From the NCBI GenBank assembly GCA_016710365.1, contig JADJVW010000002.1, positions 383,641-447,640 on the forward strand: a stretch of 64,000 bases of DNA, given 5' to 3'. This document shows positions 16,734-26,165 of the stretch, piece by piece. Positions within the stretch are counted from its first letter, which is position 1. Every line of letters begins with the position of its first letter. The notes under the pieces were generated by a model. The model saw only the letters and a list, made by a program, of their open reading frames with translations, was not told the origin of the DNA and made no database searches. A program made the translations under genes and the position numbers. The stretch is from Candidatus Caldilinea saccharophila (lineage in GTDB: Bacteria; Chloroflexota; Anaerolineae; Caldilineales; Caldilineaceae).

Positions 16734-19700
16734 ATGTTCAACGAATCCAACACAGTTGAATCCATGATCCGTGACCTGCTGTGCGGGGCGCAGCCGGCTG
16801 CTGCAAAGGCGGTTGCAGAGCTGCCCGTACCCTACATCCCGTCCGGCCTCGCTCACCGCGGCGCGGGCTGGCATTATGTGCCAGCCGCAGCCTTGCCGCG
16901 CCAGCCGCAGGATGTCTTTGTCGAGGCCTTTGTGCGCGAGGCGCTCATCCGGCTCAACCCGGACATTGCCGCGCAGCCGGAGCGCGCCGACGAGGTGATC
17001 TACAAGTTGCGCGCCATCGTGCTGGGCGTGCGTAGCGACGGGCTGGTCAGCGCCAACGAGGAGTTCACGGCGTGGCTGCGCGGGGAGCGCTCCATGCCCT
17101 TTGGCCCCAACCACGAACACGTCACGGTGCGGCTGGTCGATTTCGAGGACGCGAGCCAGAATCAGTACGTCGTCACCACGCAGTACACTTTCGCGCCGGG
17201 CCGGCCGAGCGCCGCGCCGATCTCATCCTGCTGGTCAATGGCTTCCCGCTGGTGCTCGTGGAGGCCAAGACGCCGGTCCGTAACGCGGTCAGTTGGGTGG
17301 ACGGTGCGCTCCAGGTGCACAACGATTACGAGCGTTTCGTGCCGGAACTCTTCACCTGCAACGTCTTCAGCGTGGCCACCGAGGGCAAGGACCTGCGCTA
17401 CGGGTCGATCCACATGCCGGTCGAGTTGTGGGGGCCGTGGCGGGAGGAAGAGAATTTACGTCCCCGGCACGCCGCAGAGGAACCTGGGACGTATGAAGTG
17501 GCACTGCGGCGTGCCGGGGACGTAAGCGGTGGGCGGCGTGCCGGGGACGTAAACGGCGGTCTGGCCGAATTGAAACGCAGCGTGCCGGCGCTGCTGCGGC
17601 CCAACGTGCTGCTCGACATCCTCGCCAACTTCACGCTCTTTGCCACGGACAAGAAGCAGCGCCGGCTCAAGATTGTCTGCCGCTATCAGCAATACGATGG
17701 GGCCAACCGCATCGTGCAGCGCGTGATGGCCGGCGCGCCCAAGAAGGGGCTAATCTGGCACTTCCAGGGGTCGGGCAAATCGCTGCTCATGGTCTTTGCC
17801 GCGCAGAAGCTGCGCATGCAGCCGAGCCTGCGCAACCCCACCGTGATCATCGCCGTGGATCGCATCGACCTCGACGCGCAGATCAGCGCCACCTTCCACG
17901 CCGCCGACATCCCCAACCTCGTCAAGGCGGAGACGCGCGAGGAACTGGCGCAACTGCTGCGCCAGGACAGCCGTAAGATCATCATCACGACGATTTTCAA
18001 ATTTGGCGAGGCGGAGGGATTGCTCAACGCGCGCGAAAACATCGTCGTGCTGGTGGACGAGGCGCACCGCACGCAGGAGGGCGATCTGGGCATCCGCATG
18101 CGGGCGGCGCTGCCCAACGCCTTCTTCTTCGGGCTGACCGGCACGCCGATCAACAAACGCGACCGCAACACCTTCGTCACCTTTGGCGCGGTGGAGGATG
18201 CGCACGGCTACATGAGCCGCTACGGCTTTGACGAGTCGATCCGCGACGGTGCGACGCTGCCGCTGCGTTTCGAGCCGCGGCTGGTGGAGTTGCATATCGA
18301 TAAGGAGGCCCTCGACGACGCCTACCGCAAGCTGACCGGCGGTCTCTCCGACCTGGACAAGGAGACGCTGACACGCACCGCGGCGCGCATGTCGGTGCTG
18401 GTGAAGACACCAGAGCGCATCGACCGCATCTGCGCCGACATCGCCCACCACTTTACGGAGAAGATTGCGCCCAACGGATTCAACGGCATGGTCGTCACCT
18501 ATGATCAGGAAAGCTGCCTGCTCTACAAGGCGCGGCTCGACCAGCATTTGCCCACCGAGATGAGCGACATTGTGATCTCCGCGGCGGGCAAGGAACGCGA
18601 GGACAAGCGCTATCTTCCCTACAAGCGCGACCGCGATGCCGAAGAGCGGATGCTCGACCGCTACCGCGACCCCAACGACCCGTTGCAGCTTCTGATCGTG
18701 ACCGCAAAGCTGCTCACCGGCTTCGATGCGCCGATCTTGCAGGCGATGTATCTGGACAAGCCGCTGCGCGACCACACGCTCTTGCAGGCGATCTGCCGTA
18801 CCAACCGCACCTATGGGGACAAGAAGACGTGCGGGCTGATCGTCGATTACCTGGGCGTCTTCGATGACGTGGCCAAGTCGCTGGAGTTTGACGAAGCGGG
18901 CTTCCGCCAGGTCGTCTCCAACATTCAGACGTTGAAGAACGAACTGCCCATCGCCATGCAGCAGTGTTTGAGCTACTTCATGGGCGTCGACCGTGCGCTG
19001 ACCGGTTACGAGGGTCTGATCGAAGCGCAGGCGTGCCTGCCCAACAACGACGTGCGCGATGCGTTTGCGGCTGACTACAACGCGCTTTCCAATCTCTGGG
19101 AGACGCTCTCACCCGACCCGCTGCTCATCGACTACGAAACCGACTATCGCTGGCTGTCGCAGGTCTACATCTCGGTGCAGCCAACGACCGGCGCCGGCGC
19201 GCTGCTCTGGCACTCGCTGGGCGCCAAGACGCTTGAGTTGATCCACCAAAACGTGCACGTCGAGGCGGTGCGCGACGACCTGGCCGACATCCTGCTTGAC
19301 GCCGACCTGGTTGAGGCGCTGCTTGATACGCCCGACCCCGGCAAGAAGGCCAAGGAGATCGAGATCAAGGTGACGCAGCGGCTGCGCCGGCAGATGGGCA
19401 ACCCGCGCTTCCGCGCCCTTTCCGAGCGGCTGGAGTCACTCAAGGAGCGTCACGAGCAGGGGCAGTTGCACAGCGTCGAGTTTCTCATAGCACCTGCTCG
19501 ACCTCGCCCGCGACGTGCTGGAGGCCGAGAAGGCGACGCCGCCCGCCGAGGATGAAGACCGCGGCAAGGCGGCGCTGACCGAACTCTTCGAGGAAGTGCG
19601 CGGCCCCGACACGCCGATCATCGTGGAGCGCCTCGTCGCCAAGATCGACGAGATCGTGCGGCTGGTGCGCTTCCCTGGCTGGCAGAACACGACCGAGGGC

Positions 19701-19808
19701 GAGCGCGAGGTGCGCAAGGCGCTGCGCCGCACGCTCTTTGAGTTCAAACTGCATCAGGATCGGGAGTTGTTTGATAAGGCGTATGGGTATGTGAGACAGT
19801 ATTACTGA
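16734..19808 (+). CDS. hsdR: Type I restriction endonuclease subunit HsdR, frameshifted and carrying an in-frame REP insertion
   Basis: About 1,025 codons after bridging two frameshifts, near 17190-17210 and near 19487. HsdR is the ATP-dependent translocase and nuclease of the type I complex. Seen in order: N-terminal nuclease domain with LILLVNGFPLVLVEAKTP (the E-x-K of the PD-(D/E)xK site); helicase motif I WHFQGSGKSLLMVF; DEAH motif LVDEAHRTQEGD; motif III GLTGTPI; motif VI QAICRTNRTYG; and a helical C-terminus (FEFKLHQDRELFDKAYGYVRQYY). GAAGGTG precedes the ATG, which comes 17 bases after the last array palindrome. At 17456-17554 a REP and a half is read through in frame. A T inserted in CTCATAGCACC explains the second frameshift. 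If the breaks are sequencing errors the protein could be functional. Confidence 0.88.
17456..17554 (+). repeat. Family A REP plus half-REP inserted in frame inside hsdR
   Basis: A full palindrome (TACGTCCCCGGCACGCCGCAG 17457-17477 with its exact inverse 17504-17524) is followed by one more right arm (GGCGTGCCGGGGACGTA, 17534-17550). The stretch is 99 nt, a multiple of three, with no stop, and adds 33 residues with two copies of RRAGDV between the nuclease and helicase parts of HsdR (after WREEEN, before GGLAELKRSV). The flanks read as continuous HsdR. Confidence 0.85.
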
Positions 19809-19836
19809 GTGTACACCATCGACAGTATTCAAGATG

Positions 19837-19950
19837 CGGCTCAACCGGAATTCATGTGGTCGGGCCTTACGTGCCGGGGACGGGCTGATCGTTGTCTGCT
19901 CGACCGAAGCACCGCAAGCCCGTCCCCGGCACGTCACCTCACGAGATCCC
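19837..19950. mobile_element. Family B palindromic element, copy 2, loop inverted relative to copy 1
   Basis: The left end GGCTCAACCGGAATTCATGT is identical to copy 1 at 10248, but the loop (GATCGTTGTCTGCTCGACCG...) is the reverse complement of that in copies 1 and 3, and the right terminal repeat is eroded after ACGAGATCC. It lies 30 bases after the hsdR stop. Between 19951 and 20413 I see only the transposase remnant listed next and no gene. Confidence 0.7.
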
Positions 19951-20055
19951 AATATCAAGACCCCAAAACATCCAAAATAAGGTGGATTCGACCGCCACAC
20001 GAATGGTGGTGAGAATCGCTGCTCTTTGAGTTCTGAGCCGGAATGTGTACGTCCA

Positions 20056-20104
20056 TTACCAAGCCCGGTAAAGCTCTGTCGGCGTTCGATAGCCAAGCGA
20101 GTCA
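20056..20104 (-). pseudogene. C-terminal scrap of an IS3-type transposase
   Basis: Read on the minus strand this gives DSLGYRTPTELYRAW followed by a stop, the usual end of IS3-family integrase-core transposases (...SLGYRTP...). Nothing upstream in any frame continues the transposase, so only about 15 codons remain. Short, hence low confidence. Confidence 0.35.
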
Positions 20105-20413
20105 CAACAACGGCGCAACCCAAATCACCTACGACAGCATCGCGCAAGGGACATCGAATTCCTCGTACACCATTTATGGCGGCTGGCGAAAGGATTTCAG
20201 CGGGACGGGGATGCAAAGCAATGTGTCTGGCTGTGGTTGATGCATAGGTCGCGATGTGTCACGATCTCCCTACGCGGTTGGCGGCGCAGCTCGACAGGTC
20301 AGCATGTGCCGGACGCGTGTAGATAACTCAGATCTGTCGTGCGGTGCTGCCTGCTCCAGCAGCCTCTTCTTCTACAGATGCTGCCTCGAGGTTTGGCCGC
20401 CCAGCAACAAGCG

Positions 20414-21130
20414 ATGATAATCTCTGCTGTGAGCAAGCAGCGAATTTTGGTGGTCGATGACGATAAGTCGATTGTTAACGTCGTGCGCGGCTATCTGGAG
20501 CAGGCAGGCTATCTGGTGTTGGCGGCGTACAACGGCGAAGATGCGCTCCATGCGCTGCGCAGCGAAAAGCCCGATCTGCTTGTTTTGGATTTGATGCTGC
20601 CCGACCGCGACGGATGGGAGATCACGCGGTTGATTCGGGCTGACGCCAGCCTGGGCGTCATGCCCATCATCATGCTCACAGCGCGTGTCGAGGATGTGGA
20701 CAAGATCATCGGGTTGGAGATCGGCGCCGACGATTACATCACCAAGCCTTTCAACGCCCGTGAGATCGTGGCGCGTGTGCGCGCCTTGATGCGCCGCGTC
20801 CAGTTCGGCCAATTCGCGCCGTCACAGCAGGTGCGCGTCGGCGCACTTGTCCTCGATATCGACCGCCGTGTGATCTTCCTTGACGACCGGCTGATTGAAC
20901 TGACTCGCACCGAATTCACCCTCCTTCAGTTGCTGATGTCACACGCCGGGTATACGTTTACGCGCGACGAGTTGCTGGAGAAGATCATGGGGTATGCCTA
21001 CGAAGGGATGGGACGCACGCTCGACACGCACATCAGCAACCTGCGCAAAAAGATCGAGCCGGACCCCAGCGCTCCCACCTACATCCAGACCGTCTATGGC
21101 GTCGGCTATCGTATGACCAGGGCTGGGTGA
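20414..21130 (+). CDS. OmpR/PhoB-type response regulator
   Basis: 238 residues from ATG 20414 (GTG 20429 and GTG 20339 are alternatives). A receiver domain comes first (ILVVDDDKSI acidic pocket, DLLVLDLMLPDRDGWE with the phosphoacceptor Asp, IIMLTAR, ADDYITKPFN with the conserved Lys), then a winged-helix DNA-binding domain (IELTRTEFTLLQLLMSHAGYTFTRDELL, DTHISNLRKKIEPDP, VYGVGYRM). It overlaps the kinase gene as GTGA at 21127-21130, so the two form a co-translated two-component pair. The ABC efflux genes that follow are the likely targets. Confidence 0.95.
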   Translation: MIISAVSKQRILVVDDDKSIVNVVRGYLEQAGYLVLAAYNGEDALHALRSEKPDLLVLDLMLPDRDGWEITRLIRADASLGVMPIIMLTARVEDVDKIIGLEIGADDYITKPFNAREIVARVRALMRRVQFGQFAPSQQVRVGALVLDIDRRVIFLDDRLIELTRTEFTLLQLLMSHAGYTFTRDELLEKIMGYAYEGMGRTLDTHISNLRKKIEPDPSAPTYIQTVYGVGYRMTRAG

Positions 21131-22237
21131 CGATGAACCGGCTCTGGGTGCGCTTGAGCATCGTCATCAGTTCGCTCGTCTTTGTGGCTGCATTGTTGCC
21201 TGTGGCTGCATTTCTCATCTTCGCACCGCACGCGCGTCCCGAAATCCTCGATGCAACACCTCAGCGTGCGCGTATCGAGCGGCCGGCCGGAGACTCCGTC
21301 GATCTCAGTCCGTGGCGTCTCGTCTCACGCGACCTGGTGCGCGCGCTGCTCGCCGCTGGGGTGTTGGGCGTGGCTGGTGGGATTGCGGCCAGCCGCATCC
21401 TGGCGGCGCCGATCACGCAACTGGCGGACGCGGCCCAGTCGATCGGCGCCGGCAATCTTGCGACGCGCGTGCAGGTGAATCGCAGCAGCCGCGAGATCGA
21501 TGAACTCACCGATGCATTTAACAAGATGGCCGTCGATCTTCAGCACGCCGCCGAACAGCGCAACGCCCTGATGACCGACATTGCCCATGAATTGCGCACA
21601 CCACTTACCGTGCTGGAGGGCAACTTGCGCCGCACTTGACCACGTTTTTGACCTGGACGACGAACAGATCGCCAATCTATACACACAGACGAGCCACTTG
21701 ATCCGATTGGTGAATGAGATGCGCGAACTGGCGCTCGCCGAGGCCGCACAACTGCCACTCGACAAACAGCCGGTCGACCTGGCAGCGTTGGTGCGGGAGA
21801 CGGTGGCCGTCTTCGAGCCGCTGGCCGAAGAGAAAGGCGTCACGCTGGCGGTGCAAACTACCCCGGATCTGCCGATGGTGTTGGCCGACCGCGTGCGCAT
21901 CCGCCAGGTATTACACAACCTTTTGGCGAACGCGCTACGCCACACCCCACGCGACGGCAGCATTCTCGCCGCGGCAACCGTCAATGCGTTGGGAGTGATC
22001 GTATCGGTTCAGGACAGCGGGGACGGCATCGACCCGCAGCAGATCGAACACATCTTCGACCGCTTCTATCGCACCGACCCGTCGCGCAGCCGCGAGACTG
22101 GCGGCAGCGGGCTGGGGTTGGCGATTGTCAAAGCCCTGGTGGAAGCGCACGGCGGCGCGGTCTTTGCGACGAGTCCCGGTCCAGGACAAGGCAGCACGAT
22201 CGGGATACAGTTGAACACACTTTGCGAAATGTCTTGA
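21127..22237 (+). CDS. Membrane sensor histidine kinase, frameshifted
   Basis: About 370 codons with one frameshift near 21628, where CGCCGCACTTGAC carries one base too many. N-terminus: TM helix (SIVISSLVFVAALLPVAAFLIF), a short extracytoplasmic stretch of about 40 residues, a second TM (LLAAGVLGVAGGIAASRILA), then a HAMP domain (APITQLADAAQSIGAGNLATRV), the dimerisation H-box TDIAHELRTPLTVLEGN, N-box NLLANALRHTP, G1 DSGDGID, F-box FDRFYR and G2 GGSGLGLAIVK. The small sensor loop suggests an envelope or intramembrane cue, as in kinases that control peptide or drug efflux pumps. It follows the regulator with a GTGA overlap. Confidence 0.9.
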
Positions 22238-22317
22238 CAATTTCTTGAGATTTGTCAGCGATAATCAGACTATTGGGCTGCACTCGGCGCCCGCTACAGT
22301 GCGAATTGGAAACAACC

Positions 22318-23110
22318 GTGCCTCTAGATCTCTCCTCATCTGCACCGCCAATCATCGAAATCGACCAATTGAGTAAAGTCTACGTCATGGGGACAACTGA
22401 AGTCTATGCGCTGCGCGAGGTATCGCTCACGATCCACAAGGGGGGAGTATGTCGCCATCGTCGGCGCCAGCGGGTCGGGGAAGAGCACGTTGATGAATGT
22501 GCTCGGCTTGCTCGACCGGCCCAGCAGCGGAAGCTATCGCATCGGCGGTGTGGAGGTGAGCCAACTCAGCAAGAATCGCATGGCCGAGCTGCGCAACACC
22601 GAGATTGGCTTTGTCTTTCAGCGATTCAACCTGCTCGCGCGCACGTCGGCGCGTCGCCAGGTCGAGCTGCCGCTGTTTTATGCCGGCGTGTCTACACGCG
22701 AGTCCACCCGCCGGGCAATTGCCGCGCTCGAACGGGTCGGGCTAGGCGATCGGGTGGATCACCGGCCCGATGAGCTGTCGGGCGGCCAACAGCAGCGCGT
22801 TGCGATTGCGCGGGCGTTGGTCAATGAGCCGTCTATCGTACTGGCCGATGAACCCACCGGCGCGCTCGACTCCAAAACTGGGCAGGAGTTACTCGCCCTC
22901 TTCGACGAACTGCACGAGCGAGGCATCACCTTGATCGTCGTCACGCACGATGTTGGCGTTGCCAGCCGCGCTGGGCGGATCATCACCCTCTTTGACGGCA
23001 GCATCCTGGAAGATCGGCCAAACACCCCGGCAAAGCCCGACCCGGCAGTGCAACACGCGCCCCATTCCACACAGCACGCATCGGGAGAGATAACGCATGA
23101 GGTGGCTTAA
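22318..23110 (+). CDS. MacB-type ABC transporter ATP-binding protein, frameshifted
   Basis: About 264 codons from GTG 22318. A run of six G at 22440-22445 (AAGGGGGGAGTAT) has one G too many; removing it restores HKGEYVAIVGASGSGKS. Walker A GASGSGKST, Q-loop FVFQRFNLL, signature LSGGQQQRVAIARAL, Walker B IVLADEPTGALDSKTG and H-loop VTHDV are all present, as in LolD/MacB-type ATPases. In the Q-loop region the residues after LLAR read TSARRQVELPL where family members usually have LTALENVELPL. It overlaps the permease gene by 14 bases. Part of the efflux operon 20414-28515. Confidence 0.92.
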
Positions 23111-24320
23111 ATACTTCGGTGTTGCCCTGCAGAGCATCCAGGCGCACAAGTTGCGCGCCGTGCTGACGATGCTTGGCATCATCATCGGCGTTGCTGCCGT
23201 GCTTGTAACCGTGGGAATTGGCAGCGGAGCGGCGCAAAGCATTACCGAACGCATCGAAAGCAGCGGCGCCAATCTGCTCACGATCAGCGGCGGCGCCCGC
23301 GGCAGTTCGGCTGGCACTAAATTGAGCATGGTCGATGCAGAACTCCTGGCCGATCCCAAGTTTTTTCCAGACATCAAGTTTGTAGCGCCGCAGTACACTG
23401 CCAGCGCCACCCTGACGCACGAAGCAAGCGAGGGCAGCTACCAGGTAGTCGGCACGACCGAAGCCTACGCGCCGGTGCGCAACCTCAGCCTGGCATCCGG
23501 TGAGTTTCTGACCGCCGACCAGGTTGCCCAGGATGAGAAAGTGGTCGTGTTGGGAGCAACCGTAGCCAGCGATCTCTTTGGTGGTCAGGACGCGCTCGGC
23601 CAGTCGATCCGCATCGACGATGCACTTTTTCAAGTGACCGGTGTGCTGGAAGCGGCCGGCGGTTCGGGCTTTGGCAGCAGTGATAACCAGGTGTTTGCGC
23701 CGATCGATGTGGCGTTGGGCCGGCTTTTCAATGCCGGCCGCGTGCGCGGCGCCTATCCTGTGTCGACCATCAGCATTCAAGTGAACAGCCAGGATCGCCT
23801 TACCGCAACTTCGCAGCAGATCGAACGCGTGCTGCGCCTACGCCACGGCCTGGGCGCCGACGATGAAAACGACTTTCAGATTTCCAATCAGGCTGACCTG
23901 TTGGCAGTGGCAAGTGATGTCTCTGGGACGCTCAGCGCGCTACTCGGCAGCATCGGCGCCGTGAGTCTGTTGGTTGGCGGGATCGGCATTATGAACATCA
24001 TGTTGGTGTCGGTGACGGAACGCACGCGAGAGATCGGGCTGCGCAAAGCCATCGGCGCACGTGACCGCGATATCCTGCTTCAGTTTCTGATCGAGGCGCT
24101 TGTATTATGCGCCCTCGGCGGCTTGATTGGCATCGGCTTGAGTTATGGTGTGCAGTGGCTGGTGGGGCAAATCCCTGGCGGCGCATTCCGCGTCGTGATT
24201 CAGCCGTGGGCGGTGGGGCTGGCGCTGATCGTCAGCACAGTCAGCGGCTTTGTCTTTGGCCTTTATCCTGCGGTGCGCGCCACCCAGCTCGACCCGATTG
24301 AAGCGCTGCGATATGAGTGA
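23097..24320 (+). CDS. MacB-type ABC transporter permease
   Basis: 407 residues, complete. An N-terminal TM helix (LRAVLTMLGIIIGVAAVLVTVGIG) is followed by a large extracytoplasmic MacB-like domain (about residues 45-275) and three C-terminal TM helices (VSLLVGGIGIMNIMLVSV, then ALVLCALGGLIGIGLSYGV and WAVGLALIVSTVSGFVFGLY). TERTREIGLRKAIGARDRDIL is the conserved cytoplasmic coupling loop and LDPIEALRYE the classic end. Such permeases are mechanotransmitters that work with a membrane fusion protein, here encoded just downstream. Exported substrate unknown. Confidence 0.95.
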   Translation: MRWLKYFGVALQSIQAHKLRAVLTMLGIIIGVAAVLVTVGIGSGAAQSITERIESSGANLLTISGGARGSSAGTKLSMVDAELLADPKFFPDIKFVAPQYTASATLTHEASEGSYQVVGTTEAYAPVRNLSLASGEFLTADQVAQDEKVVVLGATVASDLFGGQDALGQSIRIDDALFQVTGVLEAAGGSGFGSSDNQVFAPIDVALGRLFNAGRVRGAYPVSTISIQVNSQDRLTATSQQIERVLRLRHGLGADDENDFQISNQADLLAVASDVSGTLSALLGSIGAVSLLVGGIGIMNIMLVSVTERTREIGLRKAIGARDRDILLQFLIEALVLCALGGLIGIGLSYGVQWLVGQIPGGAFRVVIQPWAVGLALIVSTVSGFVFGLYPAVRATQLDPIEALRYE

Positions 24321-24345
24321 ATGCGTTCGCCGGCAGTCATTGTGG

Positions 24346-24416
24346 TGACGTGCCGGGGACGGGCTGCCAGTATTCCGTTCAACCAGGCGGTGTGTAGCTC
24401 GTCCTCAGCGTGTAGG
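24346..24416. repeat. Degenerate family B element, copy 4
   Basis: GACGTGCCGGGGACGGGCTG (24347-24366) faces GCTCGTCCTCAGCGTGTAG at the right end. The outer terminal repeats are gone. It lies between the permease and the membrane fusion protein gene and may act as an attenuating hairpin inside the operon. Confidence 0.5.
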
Positions 24417-24453
24417 CGCCCAAATCCAACGGTCAAATAGTAAGGAACCAGAT

Positions 24454-26117
24454 ATGTCTTTCAAGCAGAAACCAAAACGTCGCGGCTGGCTCATCGGATT
24501 GGCTGTGGTGGCTGTCGTCGCGATTGCAGGCTATTTTGCAGCCACGCGTCTGGGACTTCTGGGGCAAGGCGGCGAGGCTGGCGCGGCCAATCGAACGGCG
24601 GCTACGGGCGCAGCCGGCGCGGCAACGAATGGTGCGGCGCAGACAGTCGCCATCCAACCGGCGACGTTGGCACAGGGGGCGGTCAGCGCGTCGGGGCAGT
24701 TGACACTGGTGGATGAACGCAGCGTGCCCCTTGCCGTCGGCGGCATTGTGCAGGAGATCGATGTTGCCGTGGGCGCTGCGGTCCCGGCCGGCGCAGTGCT
24801 GCTCAAGCTGGAGACCACCGACCTGGAGCAGGCAGTCGAACAGTCCCAACTCAGCGTGGAAACGGCCAAGATTGCGCTGGAAGATCTGAAGGCGACGACC
24901 ACGAGCGCTGATCTGGCGCAGGCGCAGGCTGCGCTCGTCGAAGCTCAACAGAATCTGGAAAGTGTCAAGGCTGGGCCAAGCGCTGAGGAGATCGCCGCGG
25001 CGCACAGCGCTCTGGCCGCGGCTCAGGCCAGCTATGATGAATTGGTGGCCGGCGCCAGCCAGGAGCAACTGACTCAATTAAGCGCGGATCTCAAAAAGAA
25101 GGAAATTGCATTGCAGGACGCACAGCGCGCCTACGACCAGGTGGCGTGGCGCGGCGGCTCCAGCGCCGAAGCGACGACGCTCCAGGATGCCACGATCGAT
25201 TACGAGTCGTCCAAGGCTGCCTACGCCGAAGCCACGTCGCCGCCCACTGCCTCGCAGGTGCAGTCAGACCTCAGCAGCATCCAGAGCGCACGTGTACAAC
25301 TGAACGATTTGCTCAATTCGCCGACAACGGGTGAAGTTGCGACGCCGCAGCACAGCTTGCCCAAGCCGAAGCCACACTGGCCAACTTGCAGACCGGCCCG
25401 ACCGCAAATGAGTTGCGCAGCGCCGAGATCACGCTGGAAAAGGCGCTGATCGACCTGGCGAACGCCAATCGAGATCTGGTCGCGGCCATGGTCACGGCGC
25501 CGATTGCCGGCGTCGTGATGTCGCTTAACGCCGAGTTGGGTGTGCGTCAGGCGGCCGACAGCATCGTAGCCACAGTTGCCGACCCCAACCAGCTTGAGCT
25601 TGTCGTCAACGTCGCCGAGTCGGATATCCCGAACGTGGCGCTCAACCAGGCAGCACAGGTGGAGATCGACGCACTGCCGGGCAAGACATTCGAGGGTGTT
25701 GTTCGATCGATTGCGCCGATCAACACCAGCGGTTCGAGTTCCGTCAGTTATCCGGTCACCGTGCGGCTGACTGACAGCGAGTTGGCCGGTGTTCTGCCCG
25801 GCATGAACGCGGTCGCCACACTCGAAAATCAGGCAAGTGGCGAAGGTAGTTGGCTGGTGCCCACCAACGCTTTGCGCGAGAACAACGGCGCGGCCATGGT
25901 CATGGTCATAGTCGTGCGCAACGGCGCCTCGGCGCCCGTCGTCGTGACGCGGGGCGCGGTCCAGGGCGAGTGGACGGTTGTCCAGTCACCCGAACTGCAA
26001 ACTGGTGACGAGGTGATCGGCACGGTCACCTCGCGACTCAACGAACAGCGTGGCGGTTTCTTTGGGGGGGCGCCGCCGGGCGCCATACCCGGCGGTGGCG
26101 GCGCTCGGCGCCCTTGA
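24454..26117 (+). CDS. HlyD/MacA-type membrane fusion (periplasmic adaptor) protein, frameshifted
   Basis: About 554 codons with one frameshift near 25343-25352. There is a basic N-terminus and a TM helix (LIGLAVVAVVAIAGYFAA), a split biotinyl-lipoyl domain (GGIVQEIDVAVGAAVPAGAVLLKLE and later VTAPIAGVVMSLNAELGV), a long alpha-hairpin coiled coil with repeated Gln/Ala (about residues 120-320), and beta-barrel and membrane-proximal domains (LVVNVAESDIPNVALNQ, GMNAVATLENQ). It ends in a Gly/Pro-rich tail. It would link the MacB-type permease to an outer component or a cell-wall partner. TAAGGAACC precedes the ATG. Confidence 0.9.
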
Positions 26118-26165
26118 ATCCATCCAAACAACTTCAATGCTGCCAGGCAGTTTAAGGAGCAAATC

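Noticed and set aside
10533..19808. BREX, DISARM or another complex defence island around the restriction genes
   Set aside because: Only type I hsdM/hsdS/hsdR genes, the RAYT and repeats are present; no pglZ, brxC, drmA/B or similar is seen.
22233..22266. TTGACA...GATAAT promoter in front of the ABC transporter ATPase gene
   Set aside because: The spacing is 20 bases, too long for a standard promoter; the TGACAA/TTGTCA inverted repeat there is short and could be chance.
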